Positions 53,936 to 62,577 of a DNA stretch of 64,000 nt are shown here, one piece after another. This stretch comes from Pseudomonas sp. Root562 (GTDB lineage Bacteria; Pseudomonadota; Gammaproteobacteria; Pseudomonadales; Pseudomonadaceae). Numbering within the stretch: position 1 is the first letter of the stretch; the number at the start of each line of letters is the position of its first letter. The notes under the pieces are model-generated. The model saw only the letters and a list, made by a program, of their open reading frames with translations, searched no databases and was not told the DNA's origin. The DNA lies in the NCBI RefSeq assembly GCF_001427125.1, contig NZ_LMGK01000024.1, forward strand, positions 76,115-140,114. Reading direction: 5' to 3'. The position numbers and the translations under genes are program-made.

Positions 53936-55363
53936 TTATTCAGCCAGTTTGAAGGTGATGAAGCTGGCGCGCCCCTGACGCAATACACGCATCGACACCG
54001 AACGATTCTTCGGCAGCGCCTTGGCGATGTCAGTGAATTGCTTGGTGGACTCGATCGCCTGGTTGTTCAGGTGAGTAATGACATCACCCGGTTGCAGACC
54101 GATCATCGAGGCAGGACCTTCCTGCACTTCCTTGATCACCACGCCACTTTTGAGGTCGTAGGTTTTCTTCTGCTCCGCGGTCAACTCGACAACCGACACA
54201 CCCAGGCGATTGCTGCTGCTCTCTGCACCAGACTTCGGCAATGCATCAAGTTCCTTGTCTTCATCAGGAATGGCTCCGACCGTCAGTTCGACGTTCTTGC
54301 GCTTACCCTCGCGGATCACTTCCAGATTAGCCTTGGACCCCGATTTCAGTGCACCCACCAGATGCGGCAGATCGGCGGACATGACGATCGGCTGACCGTT
54401 CATGCTCAGAATCACATCACCCACCTGCAGCCCACCCTTGGCAGCCGGACCGTCATCCTGGATCTGGGCAACCAGCGCACCGGCCGGTTTTTCCAGGCCG
54501 AACGACTCGGCCAGATCCTTGTTCACTTCCTGAATCACTACACCCAACCAGCCACGGCTGACTTTGCCGCCACTTTTGAGCTGATTGGAAACGTCCATGG
54601 CCACGTCGATTGGAATCGCGAACGACACGCCCATGAAACCACCGGAACGGGTGTAGATCTGTGAGTTGATGCCAACCACTTCCCCGTTGAGGTTGAACAA
54701 CGGACCACCGGAGTTGCCCGGGTTGATCGGCACGTCGGTCTGAATGAACGGCACATAGTTTTCATTCGGCAGGCTACGACCGACGGCGCTGACGATGCCT
54801 TGAGTGACGGTGTGGTCAAAACCGAACGGCGAACCGATCGCCACAACCCATTGACCGGCCTTCAGATCCTGGGATTTGCCGAGTTTGAGAACCGGCAGAT
54901 CCTTGCCCTCGATTTTCAGCAACGCCACGTCGGAGCGTGGATCAGTACCGACCAGTTTGGCTTTCATTTCACTGCGATCGGCAAGACGCACAAGAATTTC
55001 GTCAGCGTCAGCGATCACATGGTTGTTGGTCAGAATGTAGCCATCTGGCGAGATAATGAAACCCGAACCCAGGGATTGGGCTTCGCGCTGACGATCGCCG
55101 CGCGGCGATCGCGGTTGCGGCGGCATGCCGCGCTCGAAGAATTCGCGCAGCATTGGCGGCAAGCCTTCAAGGTCAGGCATCTGCTGGTTCACTTTACGAT
55201 CCGGCAGCTTCTGCGTGGTACTGATGTTCACGACCGCGGGCGACGCCTGTTCAACCAGTTGCGTAAAGTCAGGCAATTCGACTGCTTGTGCAGCGACCGA
55301 CTGACCGAGCACCAGCACGGTGGCAAAAATGGAAAGATAAGTCTTCAAGCGTGGTATCGACAT
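53936..55363 (-). CDS. mucD: periplasmic serine protease MucD (DegP-like)
   Basis: The 475-residue HtrA protein has a signal peptide (about 1-27), trypsin-like domain with GNSGGPLF for the serine, His in TNNHVIADAD, Asp in DPRSDVALLK, and two C-terminal PDZ domains. MucD degrades misfolded periplasmic proteins and damps AlgU activation. mucC is absent: the gene is 178 bp after mucB. A hairpin in that gap may reduce read-through. Confidence 0.95.
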   Translation of the reverse strand: MSIPRLKTYLSIFATVLVLGQSVAAQAVELPDFTQLVEQASPAVVNISTTQKLPDRKVNQQMPDLEGLPPMLREFFERGMPPQPRSPRGDRQREAQSLGSGFIISPDGYILTNNHVIADADEILVRLADRSEMKAKLVGTDPRSDVALLKIEGKDLPVLKLGKSQDLKAGQWVVAIGSPFGFDHTVTQGIVSAVGRSLPNENYVPFIQTDVPINPGNSGGPLFNLNGEVVGINSQIYTRSGGFMGVSFAIPIDVAMDVSNQLKSGGKVSRGWLGVVIQEVNKDLAESFGLEKPAGALVAQIQDDGPAAKGGLQVGDVILSMNGQPIVMSADLPHLVGALKSGSKANLEVIREGKRKNVELTVGAIPDEDKELDALPKSGAESSSNRLGVSVVELTAEQKKTYDLKSGVVIKEVQEGPASMIGLQPGDVITHLNNQAIESTKQFTDIAKALPKNRSVSMRVLRQGRASFITFKLAE

Positions 55364-55460
55364 ACGGCTCCCGTTACGACGAGCATGGTTAAGCGATATG
55401 GATCAAGGAACACCGAGAAAGATACGCCGGTATTTTTGTTCCGGGAACAACAAACAAGGC

Positions 55461-55478
55461 CAGAGCCGAGGGGCTCTG
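55461..55478 (-). terminator. hairpin between mucB and mucD
   Basis: CAGAGCC-GAGG-GGCTCTG forms a 7-bp stem in the mucB-mucD interval. On the minus strand a T-rich stretch (CCTTGTTTGTTG) follows, so it may partly end algU-mucAB transcription. A palindrome GTTCCGGGAAC (55437-55447) lies 3' of it. Confidence 0.45.
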
Positions 55479-55541
55479 ACCTATAAAAAATTCTGGGGGG
55501 ATTTGCAAACTGAAATGCTCACGAAACATTTCGACTGCAGC

Positions 55542-56501
55542 TCACTGCTTGGTTGCAGTGGCGTCGTTGCGCATGGACAAGGCTATCCGTTCAGCGGTGC
55601 CGACCGGAATTTCACCCACTACCGTAACCATCATTTCACCTTGCGCAGTGGTCAATCGCCGGGATACAGCCACCGTTGGCCCCAATTGAGTGCGGGTATC
55701 AGTGACGGCAGCGCCGTTCAATGGCTCAAGGAATACAGAAAAACGCGCCAGACCATCGTCATACATCAGGCTATTGACCTGGGTTTTGGTCTCGGGATCC
55801 TTGCGTACCGTGCTGCTGGTCAGCTCGAATCCGGGTGGCAACCAGTCTGAATGCCAGGCCTGGGCTGTCTTCACCGCCGAAGCCTTGTCACTGTCGAGGT
55901 TGACCGCCTTACAATCGCTGCCGGGCTGCAAATCGCGATCGGACGGAACATCAGCGGTGTCCAGTTGCGTGAACTGGAATCGCTCAAGCAGGCGCCCCTT
56001 GTCATCGAGCAACAACGACTTGAGTGGCAGCCCGGTTTCCTTGTCCAGGTGCAACTCAAAACCGTAGCGGTGCTGGTCGCGAGGCGTCAAAGACACAATT
56101 ACCGCTGAACGCCCGGCAACACGCGACTTGCCGATAACAGCAAGGTCATACCAATTCTTGAGCTTTTGTGGATCAAGTGCACGAGCGGCGGAATTGGGAG
56201 AGTCCCCAAGCCCTGCTATCAGGGTGCCGCTGACACATTGTGTCTGACCATCAACGCGCACAACCTCCTGAGCCGATCCGTCGAGCTGGAGTAAACGCTC
56301 GCGGACTCTTCCATCATGGACGCGGTGCCAGATGTTATGGGTAGAAAAACTACCATTACGCTCATAGACGAAGGTACCGAAGAAGCTTTGCTGTTGCTCG
56401 GCCTGACCAAGACGGGTCAACCAGTCCTGGGCTTCATCGGCGTGGGCTGGAACAACGAACCAGCCACCGAGCAGAAGCGAAAGTAGAGGTTTGGCGCGCA
56501 T
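55542..56501 (-). CDS. mucB: anti-sigma factor co-regulator MucB (RseB-like)
   Basis: The 319-residue periplasmic protein has a signal peptide (about 1-21) and the two-lobed RseB fold (FFGTFVYERNGSFSTHNIWH near the start). It binds MucA and blocks its proteolysis. It starts 9 bp after mucA. Confidence 0.95.
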   Translation of the reverse strand: MRAKPLLSLLLGGWFVVPAHADEAQDWLTRLGQAEQQQSFFGTFVYERNGSFSTHNIWHRVHDGRVRERLLQLDGSAQEVVRVDGQTQCVSGTLIAGLGDSPNSAARALDPQKLKNWYDLAVIGKSRVAGRSAVIVSLTPRDQHRYGFELHLDKETGLPLKSLLLDDKGRLLERFQFTQLDTADVPSDRDLQPGSDCKAVNLDSDKASAVKTAQAWHSDWLPPGFELTSSTVRKDPETKTQVNSLMYDDGLARFSVFLEPLNGAAVTDTRTQLGPTVAVSRRLTTAQGEMMVTVVGEIPVGTAERIALSMRNDATATKQ

Positions 56502-56509
56502 GATCCTCC

Positions 56510-57097
56510 TTAACGGTTTTCCAGGCTTGCGGCACGAGCGTAAGGCAGAGCGCTCTCAGTGCCCTTCAATGCAGCCTGTTGAGCATGTTGGCGCAGGTAG
56601 CTTGGCAGACGCTGATCGTGCCAGCCTGGCTGACCCTGCAATACGCCGTTGGCCATTGGACCAGTGGCTTCCGAACTCTCATTGTAGCCTGCCAGAACAG
56701 CCGGGCCCTTGACTTGAGGAGCGGCCAGATTCTGTTGGCTGGACTGTTGAGCCAGTTCGACACCGGCGATCTCGTCCTGGTTGTACAGGCGAACGCCCGC
56801 CAGTACGGCAACCGTTACCGAAGCAGCGACAGCCAGACGACCCAGGCTGCGCCATGGACCACGAGTGGCTTTTGCCGGTACGGCTTCGTCAGCCAGGGCT
56901 GCCGAAACGGCCGCAGCAATGTCCAGACGTGGAAGCAGCAGATCCTTGTGCATTGCTGCCCGAGCGATCTGATAACGAGCCCACGTTTCACGAGTTTCAA
57001 CATCGTCACAGGCACTGAGTACCCGACGCAATTCCAATTCGTCCGCTTCGTTATCCATCACTGCGGACAGCGATTCCTGCAGGGCTTCACGACTCAT
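56510..57097 (-). CDS. mucA: anti-sigma factor MucA
   Basis: The 195-residue inner-membrane protein binds AlgU in the cytoplasm (ALQESLSAVMDNEADELELR) with one membrane segment about residues 85-105 (GRLAVAASVTVAVLAGVRLY). Start 57097 gives the normal length. Regulated proteolysis by AlgW would release AlgU; no AlgW gene is in this window. Confidence 0.95.
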   Translation of the reverse strand: MSREALQESLSAVMDNEADELELRRVLSACDDVETRETWARYQIARAAMHKDLLLPRLDIAAAVSAALADEAVPAKATRGPWRSLGRLAVAASVTVAVLAGVRLYNQDEIAGVELAQQSSQQNLAAPQVKGPAVLAGYNESSEATGPMANGVLQGQPGWHDQRLPSYLRQHAQQAALKGTESALPYARAASLENR

Positions 57098-57128
57098 GGC
57101 GTTCCTCTCTTGGCTGTCGCCGCTGTCT

Positions 57129-57710
57129 TTAGTTTTCCTGCAACAACGGCTGCAGGGCTTTATCGATGGCCTCCCGGGCGCGGAAGATCCGGGAGCGCAC
57201 GGTGCCCACCGGACATTGCATGACGCTCGCAATGTCCTCGTAACTCAGACCATCGAATTCACGTAAAGTTAAAGCCGTACGCAAATCTTCCGGCAGTTGC
57301 TGAATGGTTCGATGGACGGTGCCTTCGATCTCATCCCGCAGCAAAGCCCGTTCTGGCGACTCGAGATCCTTGAGGCCATGATCGCCATCGTAGAACTCTG
57401 CATCCTCGGAACTGACATCGCTATCCGGCGGCCGGCGGCCGCGTGAAACCAGATAGTTCTTCGCCGTGTTGATGGCGATGCGGTAAAGCCACGTATAAAA
57501 CGCGCTGTCTCCGCGAAAATTTCCTAGTGCACGGTAGGCCTTGATAAAGGCTTCCTGTGCCACATCCTGGGCTTCATGGGTGTCGTGCACAAAACGCACG
57601 ATCAACCCGAGAATTTTGTGCTGGTATTTCAGCACTAGCAGATCGAACGCTCGCTTGTCGCCGCGTTGAACGCGTTCGACCAGCTGCTGATCCTCTTCCT
57701 GGGTTAGCAT
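57129..57710 (-). CDS. algU: RNA polymerase sigma factor AlgU (RpoE-like)
   Basis: The 193-residue ECF sigma factor starts MLTQEEDQQLVERVQRGD with region 2 (VAQEAFIKAYRALGNFRGDS) and region 4 (LREFDGLSYEDIASVMQCPV). It directs the envelope-stress and alginate regulon. Start 57710 has GAGGAG upstream. Two AlgU-type promoters lie before it, so it is self-activating. Confidence 0.97.
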   Translation of the reverse strand: MLTQEEDQQLVERVQRGDKRAFDLLVLKYQHKILGLIVRFVHDTHEAQDVAQEAFIKAYRALGNFRGDSAFYTWLYRIAINTAKNYLVSRGRRPPDSDVSSEDAEFYDGDHGLKDLESPERALLRDEIEGTVHRTIQQLPEDLRTALTLREFDGLSYEDIASVMQCPVGTVRSRIFRAREAIDKALQPLLQEN

Positions 57711-57769
57711 GAACACTCCTCGATAAGCTCGAAGGAGGCTTGCACAACTAAACGTCCGGACTTGCAAAC

Positions 57770-57796
57770 ATAGACTCGGGCTTTTCGCAAAAGTTC
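57770..57796 (-). promoter_or_regulatory. AlgU-type promoter, proximal
   Basis: On the minus strand GAACTT (57796-57791), a 16-bp spacer, then TCTAT (57774-57770), about 60 bp upstream of the algU start. It fits the GAACTT-N16/17-TCtgA pattern of AlgU promoters. Confidence 0.72.
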
Positions 57797-57960
57797 TCCC
57801 CCTCCAGGCAAGTTTCCTGCGGGCTCTGATCGGCACGCACGAAAAACGCAGCGCGAGATTCCCCGGCTGCGCGAATAATCTTGTCATCGGTTTCGCCGGC
57901 AAGGATCCAAAGCAGATCCCGCGCTGAAGCCGACACTGTCCCTTGAATCAGGCAACCGTC

Positions 57961-57989
57961 TATTGATCTTGGGCCTTTGGCAAAAGTTC
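57961..57989 (-). promoter_or_regulatory. AlgU-type promoter, distal
   Basis: On the minus strand GAACTT (57989-57984), a 17-bp spacer, then TCAATA (57966-57961), about 250 bp before algU. It resembles the second AlgU-dependent promoter known in P. aeruginosa. Confidence 0.65.
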
Positions 57990-58264
57990 CAAATATTTAT
58001 AGCTGCATGAACCGACATTGTGCGACCGTGCGGCGAAAAAGACTGTTAAATCCACGATACAGTTCAGTTGTCGCCAAATCGACCAAAAAAACATCCGACG
58101 AAGCGTCAGCTCTTTTCCATCACAGTAGTTTCACAATGCCATATAGGCTCGGCTATTGTGCCGATCCCCCCCTCTATATACTAGTGGGCTGTTCGCGAAC
58201 CTGACTCGCCTGTCCAGTTGTCCAGCGCCTCCCTGACCCGGGTCGCTTTGAGCGGAATCCTGAA

Positions 58265-59881
58265 ATGAGCCAACAGTTTCAACACGATGTTCTGGTAATT
58301 GGCAGCGGTGCTGCCGGCTTGAGCCTGGCGCTGACCTTGCCCGGTCATTTGCGCATCGCTGTCCTGAGCAAAGGCGACCTCGCCAATGGCTCGACATTCT
58401 GGGCGCAGGGCGGTGTCGCTGCGGTACTGGATGACACCGATACCGTCGAGTCCCATGTCGATGACACCCTGAATGCCGGCGGCGGCTTGTGTCACGAAGA
58501 CGCCGTACGCTTCACTGTCGAGCACAGTAAAGAGGCGATTCAATGGCTGATCGACCAAGGCGTACCCTTTACTCGTGATGAGCAATCGACTGTTGAGGAC
58601 GGCGGATTCGAGTTCCATCTGACCCGCGAAGGTGGACACAGTCATCGACGTATCATCCACGCCGCCGATGCTACCGGTGCGGCGATTTTCAGAACCTTGC
58701 TGACCCAGGCCAGGCAACGGCCGAACATTGAACTGCTGGAACAGCGCGTCGCCGTCGATCTGATCACCGAAAAACGCCTGGGCCTTGAAGGCGACCGTTG
58801 CCTGGGCGCTTACGTGCTCAATCGTGGTACCGGAGAAGTCGATACCTATGGCGCCCGTTTCGTGATCCTCGCGTCCGGTGGCGCAGCCAAGGTCTACCTC
58901 TATACCAGCAACCCCGATGGTGCCTGTGGTGATGGCATTGCCATGGCCTGGCGCTCGGGATGCCGGGTGGCGAACCTGGAGTTCAACCAGTTCCACCCGA
59001 CTTGTCTGTACCACCCGCAGGCCAAGAGTTTCCTGATCACCGAAGCCCTTCGCGGCGAAGGCGCGCACTTGAAGCTGCCTAATGGCGAACGCTTCATGCA
59101 GCGATTCGATCCCCGCGCCGAATTGGCGCCCCGGGACATCGTCGCACGGGCCATCGACCATGAGATGAAACGCCTGGGCATTGACTGCGTATACCTGGAC
59201 ATCAGCCACAAATCAGAAGACTTCATCAAGACGCACTTCCCGACTGTCTACGAGCGTTGCCTGGAGTTTTCCATCGACATCACCAAGCAACCGATCCCGG
59301 TGGTTCCGGCCGCGCATTACACTTGCGGCGGCGTTATGGTCGACCAGCAAGGTCGCACCGACGTACCCGGGCTGTACGCGATTGGCGAAACCAGCTTCAC
59401 CGGCCTGCATGGCGCCAACCGCATGGCCAGCAACTCGCTGCTGGAGTGCTTTGTCTACGCGCGCTCGGCGGCTGCGGACATCATTGAGCAGTTGCCGCAG
59501 ATTTCTGCCCCCATCGCCCTGCCCGCCTGGGATGCGAGCCAGGTAACGGATTCCGATGAAGACGTGATCATTGCGCACAACTGGGATGAGTTGCGTCGGT
59601 TCATGTGGGACTACGTCGGCATTGTGCGCACCAACAAGCGTCTGCAACGGGCCCAGCACCGGGTGCGGTTGCTGCTCGATGAAATCGACGAGTTCTACAG
59701 CAACTATAAAGTCAGCCGCGACCTGATCGAGTTGCGCAACCTGGCTCAGGTGGCCGAATTGATGATTCTGTCAGCCATGGAGCGTAAAGAAAGTCGCGGT
59801 CTGCATTACACCCTCGACTATCCGAACATGTTGCCAGTGGCGCTGGACACTATTCTGGTGCCGCCCACCTACGCCGACTGA
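58265..59881 (+). CDS. nadB: L-aspartate oxidase
   Basis: The 538-residue flavoenzyme oxidises aspartate to iminoaspartate for NAD synthesis. FAD loop DVLVIGSGAAGLSLAL; substrate region HYTCGGVMVDQQGRTDVPGL; GETSFTGLHGANRMASNSL. Divergent from algU as in other Pseudomonas. Its end overlaps ygfX on the other strand by 32 nt. Confidence 0.97.
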   Translation: MSQQFQHDVLVIGSGAAGLSLALTLPGHLRIAVLSKGDLANGSTFWAQGGVAAVLDDTDTVESHVDDTLNAGGGLCHEDAVRFTVEHSKEAIQWLIDQGVPFTRDEQSTVEDGGFEFHLTREGGHSHRRIIHAADATGAAIFRTLLTQARQRPNIELLEQRVAVDLITEKRLGLEGDRCLGAYVLNRGTGEVDTYGARFVILASGGAAKVYLYTSNPDGACGDGIAMAWRSGCRVANLEFNQFHPTCLYHPQAKSFLITEALRGEGAHLKLPNGERFMQRFDPRAELAPRDIVARAIDHEMKRLGIDCVYLDISHKSEDFIKTHFPTVYERCLEFSIDITKQPIPVVPAAHYTCGGVMVDQQGRTDVPGLYAIGETSFTGLHGANRMASNSLLECFVYARSAAADIIEQLPQISAPIALPAWDASQVTDSDEDVIIAHNWDELRRFMWDYVGIVRTNKRLQRAQHRVRLLLDEIDEFYSNYKVSRDLIELRNLAQVAELMILSAMERKESRGLHYTLDYPNMLPVALDTILVPPTYAD

Positions 59882-60302
59882 ATTTGAGCCGAACCCGCAG
59901 GCGTCGGTGTATATCCGCCGCCTGCGAATCCCGGGGTACGCAAATGGCCCGGATCCGTCGCTCACCTTGCAGGCGAAAACGCAGCACCACCACCCAGGGC
60001 AGTGCCAAACTATCGGGCCGCAGCTGCACCGATTGCCACCCCGCCGCCCGATTCCATAACTGCCAGCCATCGGCATCGCGACGCAAGCCCAAAAACGCTT
60101 GTGGGTGTGTCAGCAGAATCTGGCGTGGCAGTACCCGAATGCCATGGAGCAGGCAGCACAAAGCACCCGACAGACTGGCCCAGAGCGGTAATTCAAGAAG
60201 AAGCAACGAACCCAGTGCGAACAACTGGGCAAAAACGTAAGCCGCCAGCAACTGCCGCGAGGCATGCCAGCGGCATTCGAAAGAATTACTTGGGCTGGAC
60301 AC
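59850..60302 (-). CDS. YgfX-like membrane protein (CptA family)
   Basis: The 150-residue protein has two hydrophobic helices (AAYVFAQLFALGSLLLLELP; ASLSGALCCLLHGIRVLP) and a basic C-terminal region. GTG at 60302 lies within the last codons of sdhE (17-nt overlap), so translation is coupled. In E. coli the pair was called CptBA toxin-antitoxin; that view is disputed. Confidence 0.78.
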   Translation of the reverse strand: MSSPSNSFECRWHASRQLLAAYVFAQLFALGSLLLLELPLWASLSGALCCLLHGIRVLPRQILLTHPQAFLGLRRDADGWQLWNRAAGWQSVQLRPDSLALPWVVVLRFRLQGERRIRAICVPRDSQAADIHRRLRVRLKFSRRRWAAPE

Positions 60303-60540
60303 GATCCAGGATCATGCGAACCATGCGCTGAAGCTCCGGATCTTCCGATTCGTTGCGCTCCATGAACCAGCCGAACATGTCCTGATCCTCGCATTCCAGC
60401 AAGCGGACGTACAACGCACGATCCACCTCGTTCAGACTTGCGTAAACCTCTTTCACAAACGGCACCAGCAACACGTCAAGTTCAAGCATGCCGCGGCGGC
60501 TGTGCCAGTAGAGGCGATTCAGTTCAACATCTTCGACCAT
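60286..60540 (-). CDS. sdhE: SdhE FAD-assembly factor
   Basis: The 84-residue protein has the RGMLELD motif (RGxxE) of SdhE, which attaches FAD to SdhA. Start 60540 gives the usual length. It overlaps ygfX. Confidence 0.93.
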   Translation of the reverse strand: MVEDVELNRLYWHSRRGMLELDVLLVPFVKEVYASLNEVDRALYVRLLECEDQDMFGWFMERNESEDPELQRMVRMILDRVQPK

Positions 60541-60690
60541 GGAGCGCTCCTCAAATAGGCCGCAAGTATACAGCCCCGCGCTTCGCCGAACAGTCGGCTT
60601 TGGTCGGGCACCAGCGATCCTTTGTGAACTACCCATTTCGAAGGCGCCCCCTTATCATGTCCTCCAGACTCTTTAACCCTGCGATGACCC

Positions 60691-61632
60691 ATGGCCGATT
60701 CTGCTTTTTTCTGCACGCTGTCTCATGAAGGTGTTCTGGCGGTCCGCGGCGCGGACGCCGGCAAGTTCCTGCAAGGCCAATTGACCTGCAACCTCAATTA
60801 CCTGAGCGACACACAGTCCAGCCTCGGCGCGCGCTGTACCCAGAAAGGCCGGATGCAATCGAGCTTCCGTATCCTGCTCGAAGGTGACGGCGTGTTGCTG
60901 GCCATGGCCAGTGAATTGCTGGAACCTCAACTGGCGGACCTGAAAAAATACGCTGTGTTCTCCAAGTCCAAGCTGACTGACGAAAGTGCTGCCTGGATTC
61001 GTTTCGGCATCGAGCATGGCGATGCTGCAATAAAGAGCCTCGGACTTGACCTGCCGGCAGAAACCGACAGTGTTGTGCGTCACGACGGTTTGATCGCCAT
61101 TCGCATTTCACCCGAGCGTGCCGAACTCTGGGTCGCTGCCGATCAAGCCGACAGCATCAAGGGCAAGCTGTCCGCCATGCTGGCCGAAAGCGACTTGAAT
61201 CAGTGGCTGCTGGGCCAGGTCCGTGCAGGGATCGGCCAGGTCATGCCCGGTACCCGCGAGCTGTTCATTCCGCAGATGCTCAATCTGCAAGCTGTCGGTG
61301 GCGTGAGTTTCAAAAAAGGCTGTTACACCGGTCAGGAAATCGTTGCCCGGATGCAGTACCTGGGCAAACTCAAGCGTCGACTCTATCGCGTGAAACTGGA
61401 TGCCAGCGACCTGCCTGAGCCCGGTACCCAACTGTTCTCCCCAAGTCACAACAGTTCAATCGGTGAAGTGGTGCTGGCAGCCCGTGGCGAAAACCACATT
61501 GAACTGTTGGCCGTATTGCAAGCCGAAGCTGCAGAAGGTGGCGATATTCATGTGGGTGCAATTGACGGCCCTGCGCTGCACTTGCTCGACCTGCCTTATC
61601 AACTGGACCGTGACCGCGAAATCCAGCGTTGA
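60691..61632 (+). CDS. ygfZ: folate-binding Fe-S maturation protein YgfZ
   Basis: The 313-residue GcvT-like protein has the KGCYTGQEIVARMQYLGK signature with Cys211. YgfZ supports repair of certain Fe-S enzymes. It diverges from sdhE, as in several gamma-proteobacteria. Confidence 0.93.
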   Translation: MADSAFFCTLSHEGVLAVRGADAGKFLQGQLTCNLNYLSDTQSSLGARCTQKGRMQSSFRILLEGDGVLLAMASELLEPQLADLKKYAVFSKSKLTDESAAWIRFGIEHGDAAIKSLGLDLPAETDSVVRHDGLIAIRISPERAELWVAADQADSIKGKLSAMLAESDLNQWLLGQVRAGIGQVMPGTRELFIPQMLNLQAVGGVSFKKGCYTGQEIVARMQYLGKLKRRLYRVKLDASDLPEPGTQLFSPSHNSSIGEVVLAARGENHIELLAVLQAEAAEGGDIHVGAIDGPALHLLDLPYQLDRDREIQR

Positions 61633-61667
61633 ACGCAGTACTTTTTTGCGACACCTAGAGAAACTAA

Positions 61668-62489
61668 ATGATTGAGCTGGCGGAAAAGGTCCAACAGGAT
61701 TTGGTTGAGGCCATCGATAACGATGACCTGGTTCTGCCGACATTACCGGAAGTGGCGTTGCAGATTCGCAAGGCCGCTGAAGACCCGGAAATCAGTATCA
61801 GCAGTTTGAGCAAAGTCATCGGCCGTGATACGGCGCTGTCGGCGCGCCTGATCAAAGTGGTCAACAGCCCGCTGCTACGCGCAACCCAGGAAGTCACTGA
61901 TCTGCACACGGCAATCACCCGCCTGGGCATCAACTACAGCAGCAATCTGGCGATTGGCCTGGTCATGGAGCAGATTTTCCATGCCCGCTCCGAGGTGGTG
62001 GAACAGAAAATGCGCGATGTCTGGCGCAAGAGCCTGGAAATCGCCGGCGTCAGCTATGCGCTGTGCCGCAGCTACACCCAGCTCAAACCCGATCAGGCAG
62101 CCCTTGGCGGACTGGTGCATCAAATCGGTGTGTTGCCGATCCTGACGTATGCCGAAGACCACTACGAACTCTTGTCCGATCCGGTCAGCCTCAACCATGT
62201 GATCGAGCGCATTCATCCGCTGCTCGGCGACAAACTTCTGAGGGTCTGGGAGTTTCCGGAATTGCTGGTACAGGTGCCACTGCTGTATCAGAACTTCAAG
62301 CGCCAATCAGCCCAGATCGATTATGTCGACTTGGTGCAAGTTGCCAGCCTGTATTGCCACAAAGATACCGATCACCCGATTTCACGCATCGATCCTTTCA
62401 GCGTTCCGGCCTTCGTCAAACTCGGGATCGATCCGGACAACAAGGCTATGTGCGCTGATTTGGAAGAAACGCGCTCGATGTTTTATTGA
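61668..62489 (+). CDS. HDOD-domain protein
   Basis: The 273-residue protein is a single HDOD domain (LPTLPEVALQIRKAAEDPEI; VIGRDTALSARLIKVVNSPL; GLVHQIGVLPILTYAEDHYE). The family is implicated in signalling, often with c-di-GMP or two-component systems. It is followed by a REP-like repeat. Confidence 0.88.
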   Translation: MIELAEKVQQDLVEAIDNDDLVLPTLPEVALQIRKAAEDPEISISSLSKVIGRDTALSARLIKVVNSPLLRATQEVTDLHTAITRLGINYSSNLAIGLVMEQIFHARSEVVEQKMRDVWRKSLEIAGVSYALCRSYTQLKPDQAALGGLVHQIGVLPILTYAEDHYELLSDPVSLNHVIERIHPLLGDKLLRVWEFPELLVQVPLLYQNFKRQSAQIDYVDLVQVASLYCHKDTDHPISRIDPFSVPAFVKLGIDPDNKAMCADLEETRSMFY

Positions 62490-62496
62490 AAGCTGC

Positions 62497-62557
62497 GCGG
62501 GCAAGCCTCACTCCTACACGATTTCCACCGTCTTGCAGGAGCGAGGTTTGCCCGCGA
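62497..62557. repeat. REP-like inverted pair
   Basis: GCGGGCAAGCCTCACTCCTAC and TTGCAGGAGCGAGGTTTGCC form an imperfect inverted pair in the gap between the HDOD gene and the kinase gene. Confidence 0.7.
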
Positions 62558-62577
62558 ACACTCCAGAACAGATGCCA

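Larger units (their letters stand above)
57711..58264. other. algU/nadB divergent interval
   Basis: This 554-bp gap holds the algU promoters on the minus strand. For nadB, TTGTGC (58156) and TATACT (58177) 15 bp apart are a weak sigma70 candidate. The rest is AT-rich leader with no gene I can support. Confidence 0.6.
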
